The notes beneath the pieces are model-generated. The model had not been told where the DNA came from. It saw only the letters and a program-made list of their open reading frames with translations, and did not search any database. Below are positions 17,185 to 25,279 of a stretch of 41,109 nucleotides of DNA, in pieces; the first letter of the stretch is position 1, and each line of letters starts with the position of its first letter. The translations under genes were made by a program, and so were the position numbers. The stretch comes from Planctomycetaceae bacterium (GTDB taxonomy: Bacteria; Planctomycetota; Planctomycetia; Pirellulales; Pirellulaceae): the NCBI GenBank assembly GCA_002709225.1, contig PAQH01000069.1, positions 1-41,109 on the forward strand, in the 5' to 3' direction.

Positions 17185-18639
17185 CTAGAGTGCCAGGGCG
17201 TGGCCGCCCGTCACCAACGGCAGTGGCTGTCCCTGTCGAGTCAGCAGGGGCGCGTGGGGATCGATTCCCAAGGCCGTAAACAGCGTGGCAGCCAGATCCT
17301 CGGGCGACACCGGCTTCTCGAGGGGATAGGCGGCATGCCGGTCGGAAGCTCCGTAGAGTGTTCCGCTGGCCACCCCGGGCCCCGCCAAGAGCGCCGGAAA
17401 ACAATAACTCCAGTGGTCCCGGCCGTCGGGAGTACCCCGATTTTCATAGCGGGGCGTGCGACCCATTTCTCCCACGCAGACCACCAGTGTTTCCTCCAGT
17501 AAACCCCGCTGGCCCAGATCTTCCAGTAGCGCCGAGAATCCCTGATCCAATCCAGGCAATAAATGATCACGCAAGCTCGTGGAAAGTTCTTCATGGGAAT
17601 CCCAGCCCGAGGGAGCTCCATCGGGCATGTCCCAGATTACGGTCACGAAGCGGGCGCCCGCTTCGATCATCCGTCGACCCACAATCAACGATTGCCCAAA
17701 TAGATTGCGGCCGTACCGATCGCGCAGGGGACCGGGCTCTCGCCGAATATCGAGCGCCTCGCGAAGCGCAGGCGATGTCAACATCTCCCATGCCTGTTGA
17801 CAGACCTCACGGTGATCACCAATCGGACCTGTCTCCAGCAAACGCTGCCGGGCGTGATCGAATTGATCGAGCAGACTGCGGCGGCGATCGAGGCGATCGA
17901 GCGAAACCGCTGGCTGAGGCTTCAAACCCTGAAACTGAAAGTTCAATTCCTCATCGGAACAGGCGCGGTAGTAGGGATTGTCGCCGCTGGCGCGCTTGCG
18001 AATACGGGTCGCCAGGGCATTGTACTGGCGACCTAACCAGCCTCCGTATTGACCGAGTCGATCGTAGCGACCACCCAGTTGGATTTCACCATGACGATTG
18101 GGAAGATAGATATAACTGGGCAGTGGTGATGCCGGCCCGCCACGCTGCCGCTGACGATCGAGAAATTCAACTACCGAACCCATCGAGGGCCAGTCATTGG
18201 GGGCAGCGTTGACATTCGCCGGCCCGCGTTCAGCGGGTGGCATCGGATGTCCGGTCTGGATGTAGTGCGCCGCGTTGTGGTCATTCTGGGGATGGTTCAC
18301 GGTACGGACCACACAGTACCGGTCCGAGGCGGCGGCCAGACGTGGCAAATGCTCGCAGATCCGCAAACCGGGGGTGCGGGCCGCGATGGGCTGGAACGGA
18401 CCACGAATGTGGCTCGGCGCGTCCGGCTTCATATCAAAGGTCTCCAGCTGGCTGGGACCTCCGAACAGGTACACAAAGAGCACGGACTTGGCGCGCGGCG
18501 CACCTGACTGCAGCGCACCGTGCAGGTTAACGGGAGAAAACCCGCGCAAACCGCAGAAACCGGCGCCACCAGCCTGCAATAATGCCCGCCGACTGAGCCC
18601 ATTACAAAGCCGACGGCGATGGCTCAGTAAAGTCAGCAT
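17185..18639 (-). CDS. DUF1501 protein, Tat-exported
   Basis: A 484-residue DUF1501 protein. The start ATG at 18639 has CAGGAG about 8 nt upstream and begins a leader with SRRALLQAGGAGF (R17, R18), a Tat-type signal. Family landmarks are VLFVYLFGGPSQLETFDMKP, VRTVNHPQNDHNAAHYIQTGHP, DRYGRNLFGQSLIVGRRMIEAGARFV, GWDSHEEL and VVCVGEMGRTPRYENRG. The frame stays open upstream to about 18825, but those residues lack a signal and resemble nothing. It shares overall form with the DUF1501 genes at 4896 and 29954 but is clearly divergent. No DUF1553 partner lies beside it: upstream is the divergent exporter operon and downstream is the RraA-type gene. Function unknown, predicted periplasmic hydrolase-fold protein. 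Confidence 0.93.
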   Translation of the reverse strand: MLTLLSHRRRLCNGLSRRALLQAGGAGFCGLRGFSPVNLHGALQSGAPRAKSVLFVYLFGGPSQLETFDMKPDAPSHIRGPFQPIAARTPGLRICEHLPRLAAASDRYCVVRTVNHPQNDHNAAHYIQTGHPMPPAERGPANVNAAPNDWPSMGSVVEFLDRQRQRGGPASPLPSYIYLPNRHGEIQLGGRYDRLGQYGGWLGRQYNALATRIRKRASGDNPYYRACSDEELNFQFQGLKPQPAVSLDRLDRRRSLLDQFDHARQRLLETGPIGDHREVCQQAWEMLTSPALREALDIRREPGPLRDRYGRNLFGQSLIVGRRMIEAGARFVTVIWDMPDGAPSGWDSHEELSTSLRDHLLPGLDQGFSALLEDLGQRGLLEETLVVCVGEMGRTPRYENRGTPDGRDHWSYCFPALLAGPGVASGTLYGASDRHAAYPLEKPVSPEDLAATLFTALGIDPHAPLLTRQGQPLPLVTGGHALAL

Positions 18640-19018
18640 ATCCGTCTCCTGGCATTTGCCGACGAGATTCAAAAAAAGGGGAAATAACCCGCCCCAGAGC
18701 CGCTCGTTCCCCTTGTCTGCGGCCAGACGGGTCCCATCATAATCGGTCGCAACACAAACCACCACGGCATCCGGGTGACCAGCGGCGATCGGCGCCATCC
18801 AGTTGTCAGACGGGGGAGGGGGCAACAGGCGTACTAATCCTCGTTGCTAGCTAGTCGACCGCCAGCGATCCCAAGTGAAATTGGGTAAATCTGTTCAATT
18901 TTAACGATCAACGGTCACCCTGCGGATTAGGTAAACCGATAGAGAGGGTGAGGTATTCTCACAGATACTCCGGGGGGCGTGAAGGAACGACTGCTGCGAC
19001 GCACAGTCAACCGGAGAC
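18640..19018. promoter_or_regulatory. Divergent control region of DUF1501 gene and exporter operon
   Basis: About 380 bp separate the minus-strand DUF1501 start from the plus-strand outer membrane factor gene, so promoters for both should be here. The half nearest the exporter holds an inverted repeat GTGAG-GTATT-CTCAC at 18948-18962, nested with GTAT-N8-ATAC at 18953-18968. This is a plausible operator. I could not pick reliable -35 and -10 boxes by eye. Confidence 0.4.
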
Positions 19019-20368
19019 ATGTCCAGAGTCCAACTTACGCTGCTGGCAACTGTTGTCGGTGGACTGGCGTGGACACCCGCCGCCAGCCAGACGCCGCCTT
19101 GGCGTCCGGTGGTGCGCGCCGTGACATTGCACGAGGACGAGAATCAAACGCGACGGACTGGGACTACGGCGACATCGTTGGCGTCCAGCGCAGCGCCCAA
19201 GGTGTTCACCCTGAGCGCCCTGGAAGCATTGGCGCGAGAATATCATCCCAGCCTGGCCAGCGCAGCGGCGCGCCTTACTGCCAAACAATCCGGCCGCGTC
19301 CAAGCCGGCCTCTACCCCAATCCAGAAATCGCCTATCGCGGCATGGAAATGGGAAACCTGGGGACCCCCGGGATGCAGGGCGCGATGGTCCGCCAGCGGT
19401 TCATCACGGGTCATAAACGGCAACTCGACACGCGCCTCGCCGATCAGGACGTCTCCGAATGGACGGCCAGGTACCAGGCCCAGCAGCAAACCGTTCGCGG
19501 AAACGTGCAGCGGAGATTCTATGCCACCCTGGTAGCACAACGCAATCTGGAGCTTACCCGGGAACTGGCACAGCTCAGCAGCCAACTGGCAACCGCCACG
19601 CGGCAGCTGGTCGAAGCCCACCAGGAAACCGAAAACAGCCTGCTGCAAGCGGAGATTCAAGCGGAAGAGTCCCAGATCCTGTGGCACAATGCGCAGCAGC
19701 AGCGGACAGCCCAATGGCGGCAGCTGGCGGCAGACGTGGGCCTTCCGCAGCTACCGCTGACCGAACTGTCCGGTGACCTGACGGGTGAGTTACCGGACTA
19801 CAGTTGGCCGCAGGCGGAAAGTCTGGTGCTCGCACAACACCCCTGGCTGATGGCGGCTCAAGCTCGCCATCAGCGGGCCACCCTGGCCGTTCAACGGGCG
19901 ATCAAAGAGGTCGTCCCCAACATCGACGTCTCCGTCATGGTCCAGCACATGTACCCCTCAAATAATGACACCACTAGCCTGGTCATCGGGTTTCCGATTC
20001 CCATCTGGAATCAGAATCAGGGTCGCATCGCCCAGACGCGCGCCGAACTAGTCGCGGCAGAAAATGACATCCGCCACATCGAACTGGAGCTGCGGTCGCG
20101 GTTGGCCGACAGCTACGGGCACTATGCCAACGCACGGCAATCCGTCCACAGGTACGCGCAGCGCATCCTGCCCCGCGCACGCCAATCGCTCGACCTGGTG
20201 CGCAATGGGTTTGAGCGCGGACAAATCGATTACCAGACATTGAATCAGTCCCAACAGACGTTCGTCCGTACCAACCTGGCGTACCTGGACTCGGTCCGGC
20301 GCCTGCGGGACGCCGCCAGTCTGATTGAGAGCCAACTCATGAGCAGCAAACCGGATCATCGAGATTAA
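19019..20368 (+). CDS. TolC/CusC-type outer membrane efflux protein
   Basis: A 449-residue outer membrane factor. A signal peptide covers MSRVQLTLLATVVGGLAW to AASQ. Two OEP repeats follow: the first around residues 65-240 (FTLSALEALAREYHPSLASAAARL, then QAGLYPNPEIAYRG) and the second from about 260 (SWPQAESLVLAQHPWLMAAQARHQRATLAVQRA, VVPNIDVSVM). IGFPIPIWNQNQGRIAQTRAEL is the family-typical second-strand motif in metal-efflux members such as CzcC/CusC. The long glutamine-rich helices fit the periplasmic barrel. It would form the outer membrane duct for the HlyD adaptor at 22863. The start ATG at 19019 follows GGAG closely (CCGGAGAC). It is the first gene of a seven-gene plus-strand run. Confidence 0.92.
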   Translation: MSRVQLTLLATVVGGLAWTPAASQTPPWRPVVRAVTLHEDENQTRRTGTTATSLASSAAPKVFTLSALEALAREYHPSLASAAARLTAKQSGRVQAGLYPNPEIAYRGMEMGNLGTPGMQGAMVRQRFITGHKRQLDTRLADQDVSEWTARYQAQQQTVRGNVQRRFYATLVAQRNLELTRELAQLSSQLATATRQLVEAHQETENSLLQAEIQAEESQILWHNAQQQRTAQWRQLAADVGLPQLPLTELSGDLTGELPDYSWPQAESLVLAQHPWLMAAQARHQRATLAVQRAIKEVVPNIDVSVMVQHMYPSNNDTTSLVIGFPIPIWNQNQGRIAQTRAELVAAENDIRHIELELRSRLADSYGHYANARQSVHRYAQRILPRARQSLDLVRNGFERGQIDYQTLNQSQQTFVRTNLAYLDSVRRLRDAASLIESQLMSSKPDHRD

Positions 20369-20465
20369 TTTGTTGCCGCAAAATGTCTATAAAAGAAGAA
20401 ATTGCCTGCCGGTTACCATTGGCGTATAATCCTGTTGTGTGCCCTCTTTGGGGAGTTGTTTCGCT

Positions 20466-20894
20466 ATGCTGGCCCGCGCAATCCCTTGGCTGCTGATTGG
20501 CAATCTGCTCGCCTGTCCGTTGGTTTGTGCGGCGGCGAATTGCTGTTCGCTGCGCAGTGATGCTGACGATACGCGAATTGGTACGACCAATTGCTGTACC
20601 GCGAAGTACAGCGCCCAGCCGGCACCACACGCGGATCGCACGGCACCCAATCCTGCTCACCCTCTACCCGGCAGTCACGAATGTCGGTGTCTCTGCCAAG
20701 CCGACTTCTGGGTAATATCCGGCACCAAGTCACTGCTGGAACGGTGCGAACCGTCACTACAGCGGTCGGTCGAGCACTTCACATACCGCAGTCGCCTGTG
20801 GCCGGCCACCGTTACGGCGGATCTACATCACCGGAAACCGCCACCCATTACCGGGCGGCGGGTGCGCTGCCTATGCAGCTCGCTGTTGTGCTAA
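20466..20894 (+). CDS. Small cysteine-rich exported protein, unknown
   Basis: A 142-residue protein with 13 cysteines: C17, C21, C26, C27, C43, C44, C73, C75, C77, C94, C135, C137 and C142. Residues 1-23 form a signal peptide (ARAIPWLLIGNLLACPLVCAA). Paired motifs NCC (twice), HECRCLC and RCLCSSLLC, plus several histidines, suggest metal or thiol chemistry in the periplasm; this is inference. The start ATG at 20466 has GGGGAG about 10 nt upstream; a CTG-like or GTG-like start further up would precede the signal. It lies between the outer membrane factor and the first ABC permease, so it probably works with the exporter. I recall similar small Cys-rich proteins beside planctomycete metal efflux genes but cannot name a family. 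Confidence 0.7.
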   Translation: MLARAIPWLLIGNLLACPLVCAAANCCSLRSDADDTRIGTTNCCTAKYSAQPAPHADRTAPNPAHPLPGSHECRCLCQADFWVISGTKSLLERCEPSLQRSVEHFTYRSRLWPATVTADLHHRKPPPITGRRVRCLCSSLLC

Positions 20895-20985
20895 AACTCT
20901 GCTGGGTCCTTGGCAGTACGTCACTGATGTTGGAGGTCCCCTGCGGCTTTCATGTGACGCTCACGCAACCCATCTCCGGGCACAC

Positions 20986-22167
20986 ATGGCTTCAGCGATG
21001 CTCTTCTTTCGACCACTTCCCTGGGAGTACGCCGTCCGCAACCTGTTTCGGCGGCCTCTGCGCACGTTGCTGACGGTTTTTGCCTTGACCACCGTGATGC
21101 TCGTAGTGCTGATCGTACTCGGTTTTACGCGTGGACTGGAACGCACGCTGCTGGTCAGCGGAGATCGTCAAACCGCGCTGGTTTTTTCACTCGGCATGGG
21201 GGAGAACCTGGAATACTCTTCGATCCCCCTGGGAACTGGCGACATCGTGGCCGCCAATCTGAACGGCATTCTCGAGCGCTACGGAAAGCAGTACGTCTCA
21301 CCCGAACTCTATCTGGGTACCGAAATGACCGTCGCCGGAGCGGACCAACCTTCATTCGGTTTGGTTCGCGGCGTCACACCCGGTGCGCTGCGCGTGCGCC
21401 GCCAGTTACAGCTGGCAAGTGGCGATTGGCCTGGCCCGGGCGAGGTACTGGTGGGACGCCTGGTAGCGGCCAAACTGGGTGTCCCCGCCGCGCAATTGGA
21501 AGTCGGCGGGCGTCTCGCACTGGAAGGGCGGGAGTGGCGCATCAGCGGACTGTTTTCCTCCGCGGGCAGCGCCTTTGAATCAGAAGTCTGGTGTCGGTTG
21601 GACGACCTGCAGGAAGCCATGAAACGTCAGGACCTGAGCCTGGTCGCACTGACGTTGGCGCCCGGCAGCGACTTCGCCGATCTCGATTTGTTCTGCAAAG
21701 AACGGCTCGACCTGGAACTGCAAGCGCTCCCCGAAGTCGAGTACTACGCCGCGCTGCAACGGGATTATCGACCCGTCATGATGCTGGCGCGCCTGGTGGT
21801 GGCGTTGGTTTGTGGCGCCGGATTGCTGGTCGGTTTAAACACCATGTACGGGTCCGCCCTGGGCCGCATCAGTGAATTGGCCACCCTGCAGACCATCGGC
21901 TTTGTGCGCGGCGCGATCCTACTGAGTTTAATCCAAGAGGCCGTCCTGCTGGCCGCCGCCGCCAGCCTGCTGGCGACCGTGCTGGCCCTGGTCTTTTTCA
22001 ATGGCGCGGCCATGCGATTTACGATGGGCGCCTTCACCCTAAGCATCGACGGCGTGGCCGTACTGGTCGGCTGCGGGATGGGGGTTCTGGTCGGCTTTAT
22101 CGGAGCCTTACCCGCCGCCGCGCGGGCTTTGCGGGGCTCCATTGTCACTGGCTTGAGGACCACCTAA
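20986..22167 (+). CDS. ABC transporter permease, FtsX/MacB type
   Basis: A 393-residue inner membrane protein with the MacB/LolC/FtsX layout: one transmembrane helix near residues 28-48 (LLTVFALTTVMLVVLIVLGF), a large periplasmic domain of about 210 residues, then three helices (about 262-283, 305-335 and 350-375). YAVRNLFRRPLRTLLTVFAL is the typical N-terminal motif, and SALGRISELATLQTIGFVRGAI is the coupling region that touches the ATPase. It should pair with the ATPase at 24514 and the second permease at 25280. ATG 20986 or ATG 20998 may start it. Its stop shares one base with a possible ATG (TAATG at 22165-22169), but the next real gene starts at 22290. Confidence 0.92.
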   Translation: MASAMLFFRPLPWEYAVRNLFRRPLRTLLTVFALTTVMLVVLIVLGFTRGLERTLLVSGDRQTALVFSLGMGENLEYSSIPLGTGDIVAANLNGILERYGKQYVSPELYLGTEMTVAGADQPSFGLVRGVTPGALRVRRQLQLASGDWPGPGEVLVGRLVAAKLGVPAAQLEVGGRLALEGREWRISGLFSSAGSAFESEVWCRLDDLQEAMKRQDLSLVALTLAPGSDFADLDLFCKERLDLELQALPEVEYYAALQRDYRPVMMLARLVVALVCGAGLLVGLNTMYGSALGRISELATLQTIGFVRGAILLSLIQEAVLLAAAASLLATVLALVFFNGAAMRFTMGAFTLSIDGVAVLVGCGMGVLVGFIGALPAAARALRGSIVTGLRTT

Positions 22168-22289
22168 TGGACGTACCCTGGCAACCGTATTACAGGAACA
22201 ATCCGTCAATGGTCGACACTACAGGTAGACTCTTCCGGAAAGGTGGTTGCTCACAACTCAACCCAATTTTCCCGAAAGGAATGATCGTT

Positions 22290-22808
22290 ATGAAAGCTAC
22301 AATCCTCACACTGGCATCCTGCACACTGTTGGCAAGTATGGGATGCGGACCAGGGGGCGATTCAGACTCTCTGCCAGTGAGCACCATCGACGGCACACCC
22401 TATCTGCTGACCGAAGAACCGGCCGATGCGCAAGAGGTCATCGCAGCGCGAACCAGCGCCGAGGATCAGCAGACGGTGGCCGTTGTCGGCCGCATTGGCG
22501 GCAGTGCCGATCCCTGGGTGAAGGGGCGAGCCGCCTTTTCGATCGTCGATGTGAGTCTCACGTCATGTAGCGACATGGGGGATCACAATTGCAAAATTCC
22601 CTGGGACTACTGCTGCGAGACCGACGAACTCGCTACGGCCACGGCACTGGTGAAGATTGTCGACAGCGAAGGCAAGCTGCTGAAGGCTGATGCCCGCCAG
22701 TTGCTCAAACTATCGGAGCTGCAAACCGTGGTCGTCCGTGGCACCGCCCAGCGCGACGACGCCGGAAACCTGACCGTGCTGGCCAGTGGAGTTTTTGTCC
22801 GTCGCTGA
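22290..22808 (+). CDS. Cysteine-containing lipoprotein with OB-fold-like body
   Basis: A 172-residue lipoprotein. The leader MKATILTLASCTLLASMGC ends in a lipobox ASMGC (Cys19). The body has VAVVGRIGGS with FSIVD, and later VVVRGTAQRDDAGNLTVLASGVFV, the strand pattern seen in OB-fold proteins. Between them is a Cys-rich loop TSCSDMGDHNCKIPWDYCCE (C93, C101, C108, C109). Lipid anchoring should place it in the periplasm. I chose ATG 22290 because AAAGGA lies 9 nt upstream and the signal begins there; ATG 22281 is also possible, and the frame extends to 22167 without a signal. It lies between a permease and the HlyD adaptor. Binding of metal or a small ligand is possible but unproven. Confidence 0.82.
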   Translation: MKATILTLASCTLLASMGCGPGGDSDSLPVSTIDGTPYLLTEEPADAQEVIAARTSAEDQQTVAVVGRIGGSADPWVKGRAAFSIVDVSLTSCSDMGDHNCKIPWDYCCETDELATATALVKIVDSEGKLLKADARQLLKLSELQTVVVRGTAQRDDAGNLTVLASGVFVRR

Positions 22809-22862
22809 CGTTGCCACCAATTACTCTTGTTCACCGACAAGCCGTTCCTCACAGCACCCCGC

Positions 22863-24428
22863 ATGAATCAAGTCGACCTCTCCCAATTGGCAATTGACCG
22901 GGCAACTCCGGTGCGGCACAAACGCCGGCACCTGCTGACACGGTACGTACTGCCACTGGCGTTGCTGGCCGGTTTTGCCGGCCTGATCGTGTGGGCCAGC
23001 TGGGAACAGCTGTTTCCACCGCAACCGGTGACGGTGGTGCCGGTACAAGTCGTGCAATCCCAGCAACAACCTGCCGGGACTCCGTTGTTTACCGCCGCCG
23101 GGTGGGTCGAACCGCGCCCCACACCGATTCGGGTCTCGGCACTGGCTCCGGGTGTCGTCGACAAACTGTTGGTGGTAGAAAATCAACAGGTCTCCGCCGG
23201 CGAAGTCGTTGCCCAATTGGTGAAGGACGACGCCGCCCTGGCTCATCGCCGGGCTGCGGCCGACCTGCAACTGCGTGAGGCGGAACTGACCGCAGCGCAA
23301 GCCGACCATACCGCGGCGCTCACGCGGTTGGAGCACCCCGTCCACCTGGAAGCCCAGCTGGGAGCGGCCGAAGCCCAGCTGGCGTCCGTCGAGACACTCC
23401 TTCAGAACCTGCCCTACGTTACCCGTCAGGCCGCGGCCCGCCGCGAATTCGCCCGGCAAGATTACGAGGGAAAATCGGCGGCACCGGGTGTCATCGCCCG
23501 CGTTCAGCTCGACCAGGCGAAGAGTGAACTGGAAGCAAACGCTGCCCGTCTGGAAGAGCTTCAAGGACAACAGACGGCGCTCGGAAAAGAACAAACGGCA
23601 CTTCAACAACAACGCGACGCACTCCGCTTGCAACTCGAGTTACTGATCGAAGAGATCCGCGATCGGGATGCGACCGCCGCCCGCGTGGTAGCCGCCCGCG
23701 CGCGGGTGGAACAGGCCCAAGTCACCCTGCGCGAAAACCGATTACGACTAGATCGAATGACGATCCTGGCACCCATCGATGGCCGCGTCTTTGAACTGGT
23801 CGGTTATCCGGGAACCACGATGGCTGGAAACATGCAGCACGGTGGTCGATTCGACAGTAGTACTGTGATCACACTCTACCAGCCCGAGTGGTTACAAGTC
23901 CGTGTCGACGTACGGTTTGAAGACCTGCCACTGGTCCAAAACCAGCAACCCGTACAAATTCGCAACGCGGCGCTACCGGCGCCACTGCCAGGAAAAGTCT
24001 TGTTGATCGGATCCCTCGCCAACATGCAAAAGAACACGCAGGAAACCCTCGTCGTCTTCGACCAGCCACCCGATATTCTCAAACCCCAAATGCTGATGGA
24101 CGTCACGTTTCTAAGTCCCCAGTTCAATAACAACCCTGCCGCAAAGCAAACATCGACGACCGTCCGATTGTACGTTCCCAGTCAACTGGTCCAGGACGCG
24201 AACGGCACACCGTTTGTTTGGGTCGCTGATCAAACCGCTCGGGTGGCGCGGCGAGTCGGCGTGGAGCTGGGCGCCGTGGGACAACGTGATCTGGTGGAGA
24301 TCAGAAAAGGCCTTAATCGCACCAGCCGCCTGATCGCCAGCGGCTGGGAGTCTCTCCAGGACGGCGGACGAATTTCTGTCCTGGGCGAAGCGACCCCCAA
24401 CATCAATCCGCCAAGCAGCGCACCCTAA
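22863..24428 (+). CDS. HlyD/MacA-type membrane fusion (adaptor) protein
   Basis: A 521-residue periplasmic adaptor anchored by one N-terminal transmembrane helix (about residues 28-46, YVLPLALLAGFAGLIVWASW). A lipoyl-like half, VSALAPGVVDKLLVVENQQVSAGEVVAQL, is followed by a long alpha-helical hairpin rich in Gln, Glu and Ala (residues about 120-285), then the second lipoyl half LDRMTILAPIDGRVFELVGYPGT and beta-barrel domains with LQVRVDVRFEDLPLVQNQQPVQIR. It should bridge the inner membrane ABC complex to the TolC-type duct. ATG 22863 is used; a TTG at 22827 would add 12 residues. No strong ribosome site is visible, so coupling to the lipoprotein gene 54 bp upstream is plausible. Confidence 0.92.
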   Translation: MNQVDLSQLAIDRATPVRHKRRHLLTRYVLPLALLAGFAGLIVWASWEQLFPPQPVTVVPVQVVQSQQQPAGTPLFTAAGWVEPRPTPIRVSALAPGVVDKLLVVENQQVSAGEVVAQLVKDDAALAHRRAAADLQLREAELTAAQADHTAALTRLEHPVHLEAQLGAAEAQLASVETLLQNLPYVTRQAAARREFARQDYEGKSAAPGVIARVQLDQAKSELEANAARLEELQGQQTALGKEQTALQQQRDALRLQLELLIEEIRDRDATAARVVAARARVEQAQVTLRENRLRLDRMTILAPIDGRVFELVGYPGTTMAGNMQHGGRFDSSTVITLYQPEWLQVRVDVRFEDLPLVQNQQPVQIRNAALPAPLPGKVLLIGSLANMQKNTQETLVVFDQPPDILKPQMLMDVTFLSPQFNNNPAAKQTSTTVRLYVPSQLVQDANGTPFVWVADQTARVARRVGVELGAVGQRDLVEIRKGLNRTSRLIASGWESLQDGGRISVLGEATPNINPPSSAP

Positions 24429-24513
24429 GTTGATTTGAGAACTCCATTCGAGTCGTCCATGGAACTTCACCGAACTCGTTACGAGCCCGACACCACCACT
24501 GGGACGCAACTCC

Positions 24514-25209
24514 ATGTCGCTGGTTGAAATCCACAACGTCAGCAAACACTTCCACAAGGGGGGCGAGACTATTACCCCGCTGGATAACGTCTCGCTGTTA
24601 TTGGAGGAAGGTGATTTTCTCTCCCTGATGGGTTCCAGCGGTACGGGCAAATCAACACTGCTAAATCTGATCGCCGGCATCGACCGACCCGACGAGGGCA
24701 GCATCATCGTCTCGGGAACCGACATTACCCAATTGTCACGGAACCGCCTGGCCCAATGGCGGGCCGTCAACATCGGTTATATTTTTCAGACACATAACCT
24801 GGTACCCGTGTTGACCGCTTACGAAAATGTTGAACTTCCCCTGCTGCTGCTGTCAATGTCGCGTCATGAACGGCAACGCCGCATCCAGGTCGCACTGGAG
24901 GCGGTCGACCTGGTCGACCGCGCAGAACACTACCCACGCCAATTGTCAGGTGGGCAAGAACAACGGGTCGGTATTGCCCGTGCGGTTGTGGCACATCCCA
25001 AACTGGTGGTGGCCGACGAACCAACGGGCGACCTGGACCCGACCACCTCCAATCAAATCCTTCAGCTCCTGCTACGTTTGAACGCGGAACTCAATATTAC
25101 CCTGTTGATGGTGACCCACGACCAGGATGCGGCGGCTGTGGCCGCACGTCAAATAAGATTGGAAGCAGGCCAATTACGCGAACAGCCAGAAACGCAGCCC
25201 GTTGATTAA
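24514..25209 (+). CDS. ABC transporter ATP-binding protein, LolD/MacB type
   Basis: A 231-residue ATPase subunit with Walker [10 protein letters not shown] (40-48), Q-loop Gln92, signature LSGGQ (144-148) followed by EQRVGIARA, Walker B LVVADEP (164-170), D-loop and switch His in [25 protein letters not shown] is typical of the LolD/MacB/FtsE group, which powers extrusion of lipoproteins, drugs or other substrates by mechanotransmission and not by a conventional channel. Start ATG 24514. It stands 85 bp after the adaptor gene and 70 bp before the second permease. The signature has Glu after LSGGQ where many homologues have Gln (LSGGQQQR), a conservative change. Confidence 0.96.
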   Translation: MSLVEIHNVSKHFHKGGETITPLDNVSLLLEEGDFLSLMGSSGTGKSTLLNLIAGIDRPDEGSIIVSGTDITQLSRNRLAQWRAVNIGYIFQTHNLVPVLTAYENVELPLLLLSMSRHERQRRIQVALEAVDLVDRAEHYPRQLSGGQEQRVGIARAVVAHPKLVVADEPTGDLDPTTSNQILQLLLRLNAELNITLLMVTHDQDAAAVAARQIRLEAGQLREQPETQPVD

Positions 25210-25279
25210 ATACCTGTTAGCAGACACCCGCAGGCAACGCAGTACCAAGCCAGCCAGATTGGCGCATTCAAACTGAACC

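Noticed and set aside
18640..18825. N-terminal extension of the DUF1501 gene at 17185
   Set aside because: It would bury the twin-arginine signal 60 residues in, and a good ribosome site supports ATG 18639.
22821..23633. Minus-strand open frame of 270 codons opposite the HlyD adaptor
   Set aside because: The plus strand carries a strong adaptor protein; the antisense frame shows no family motif.
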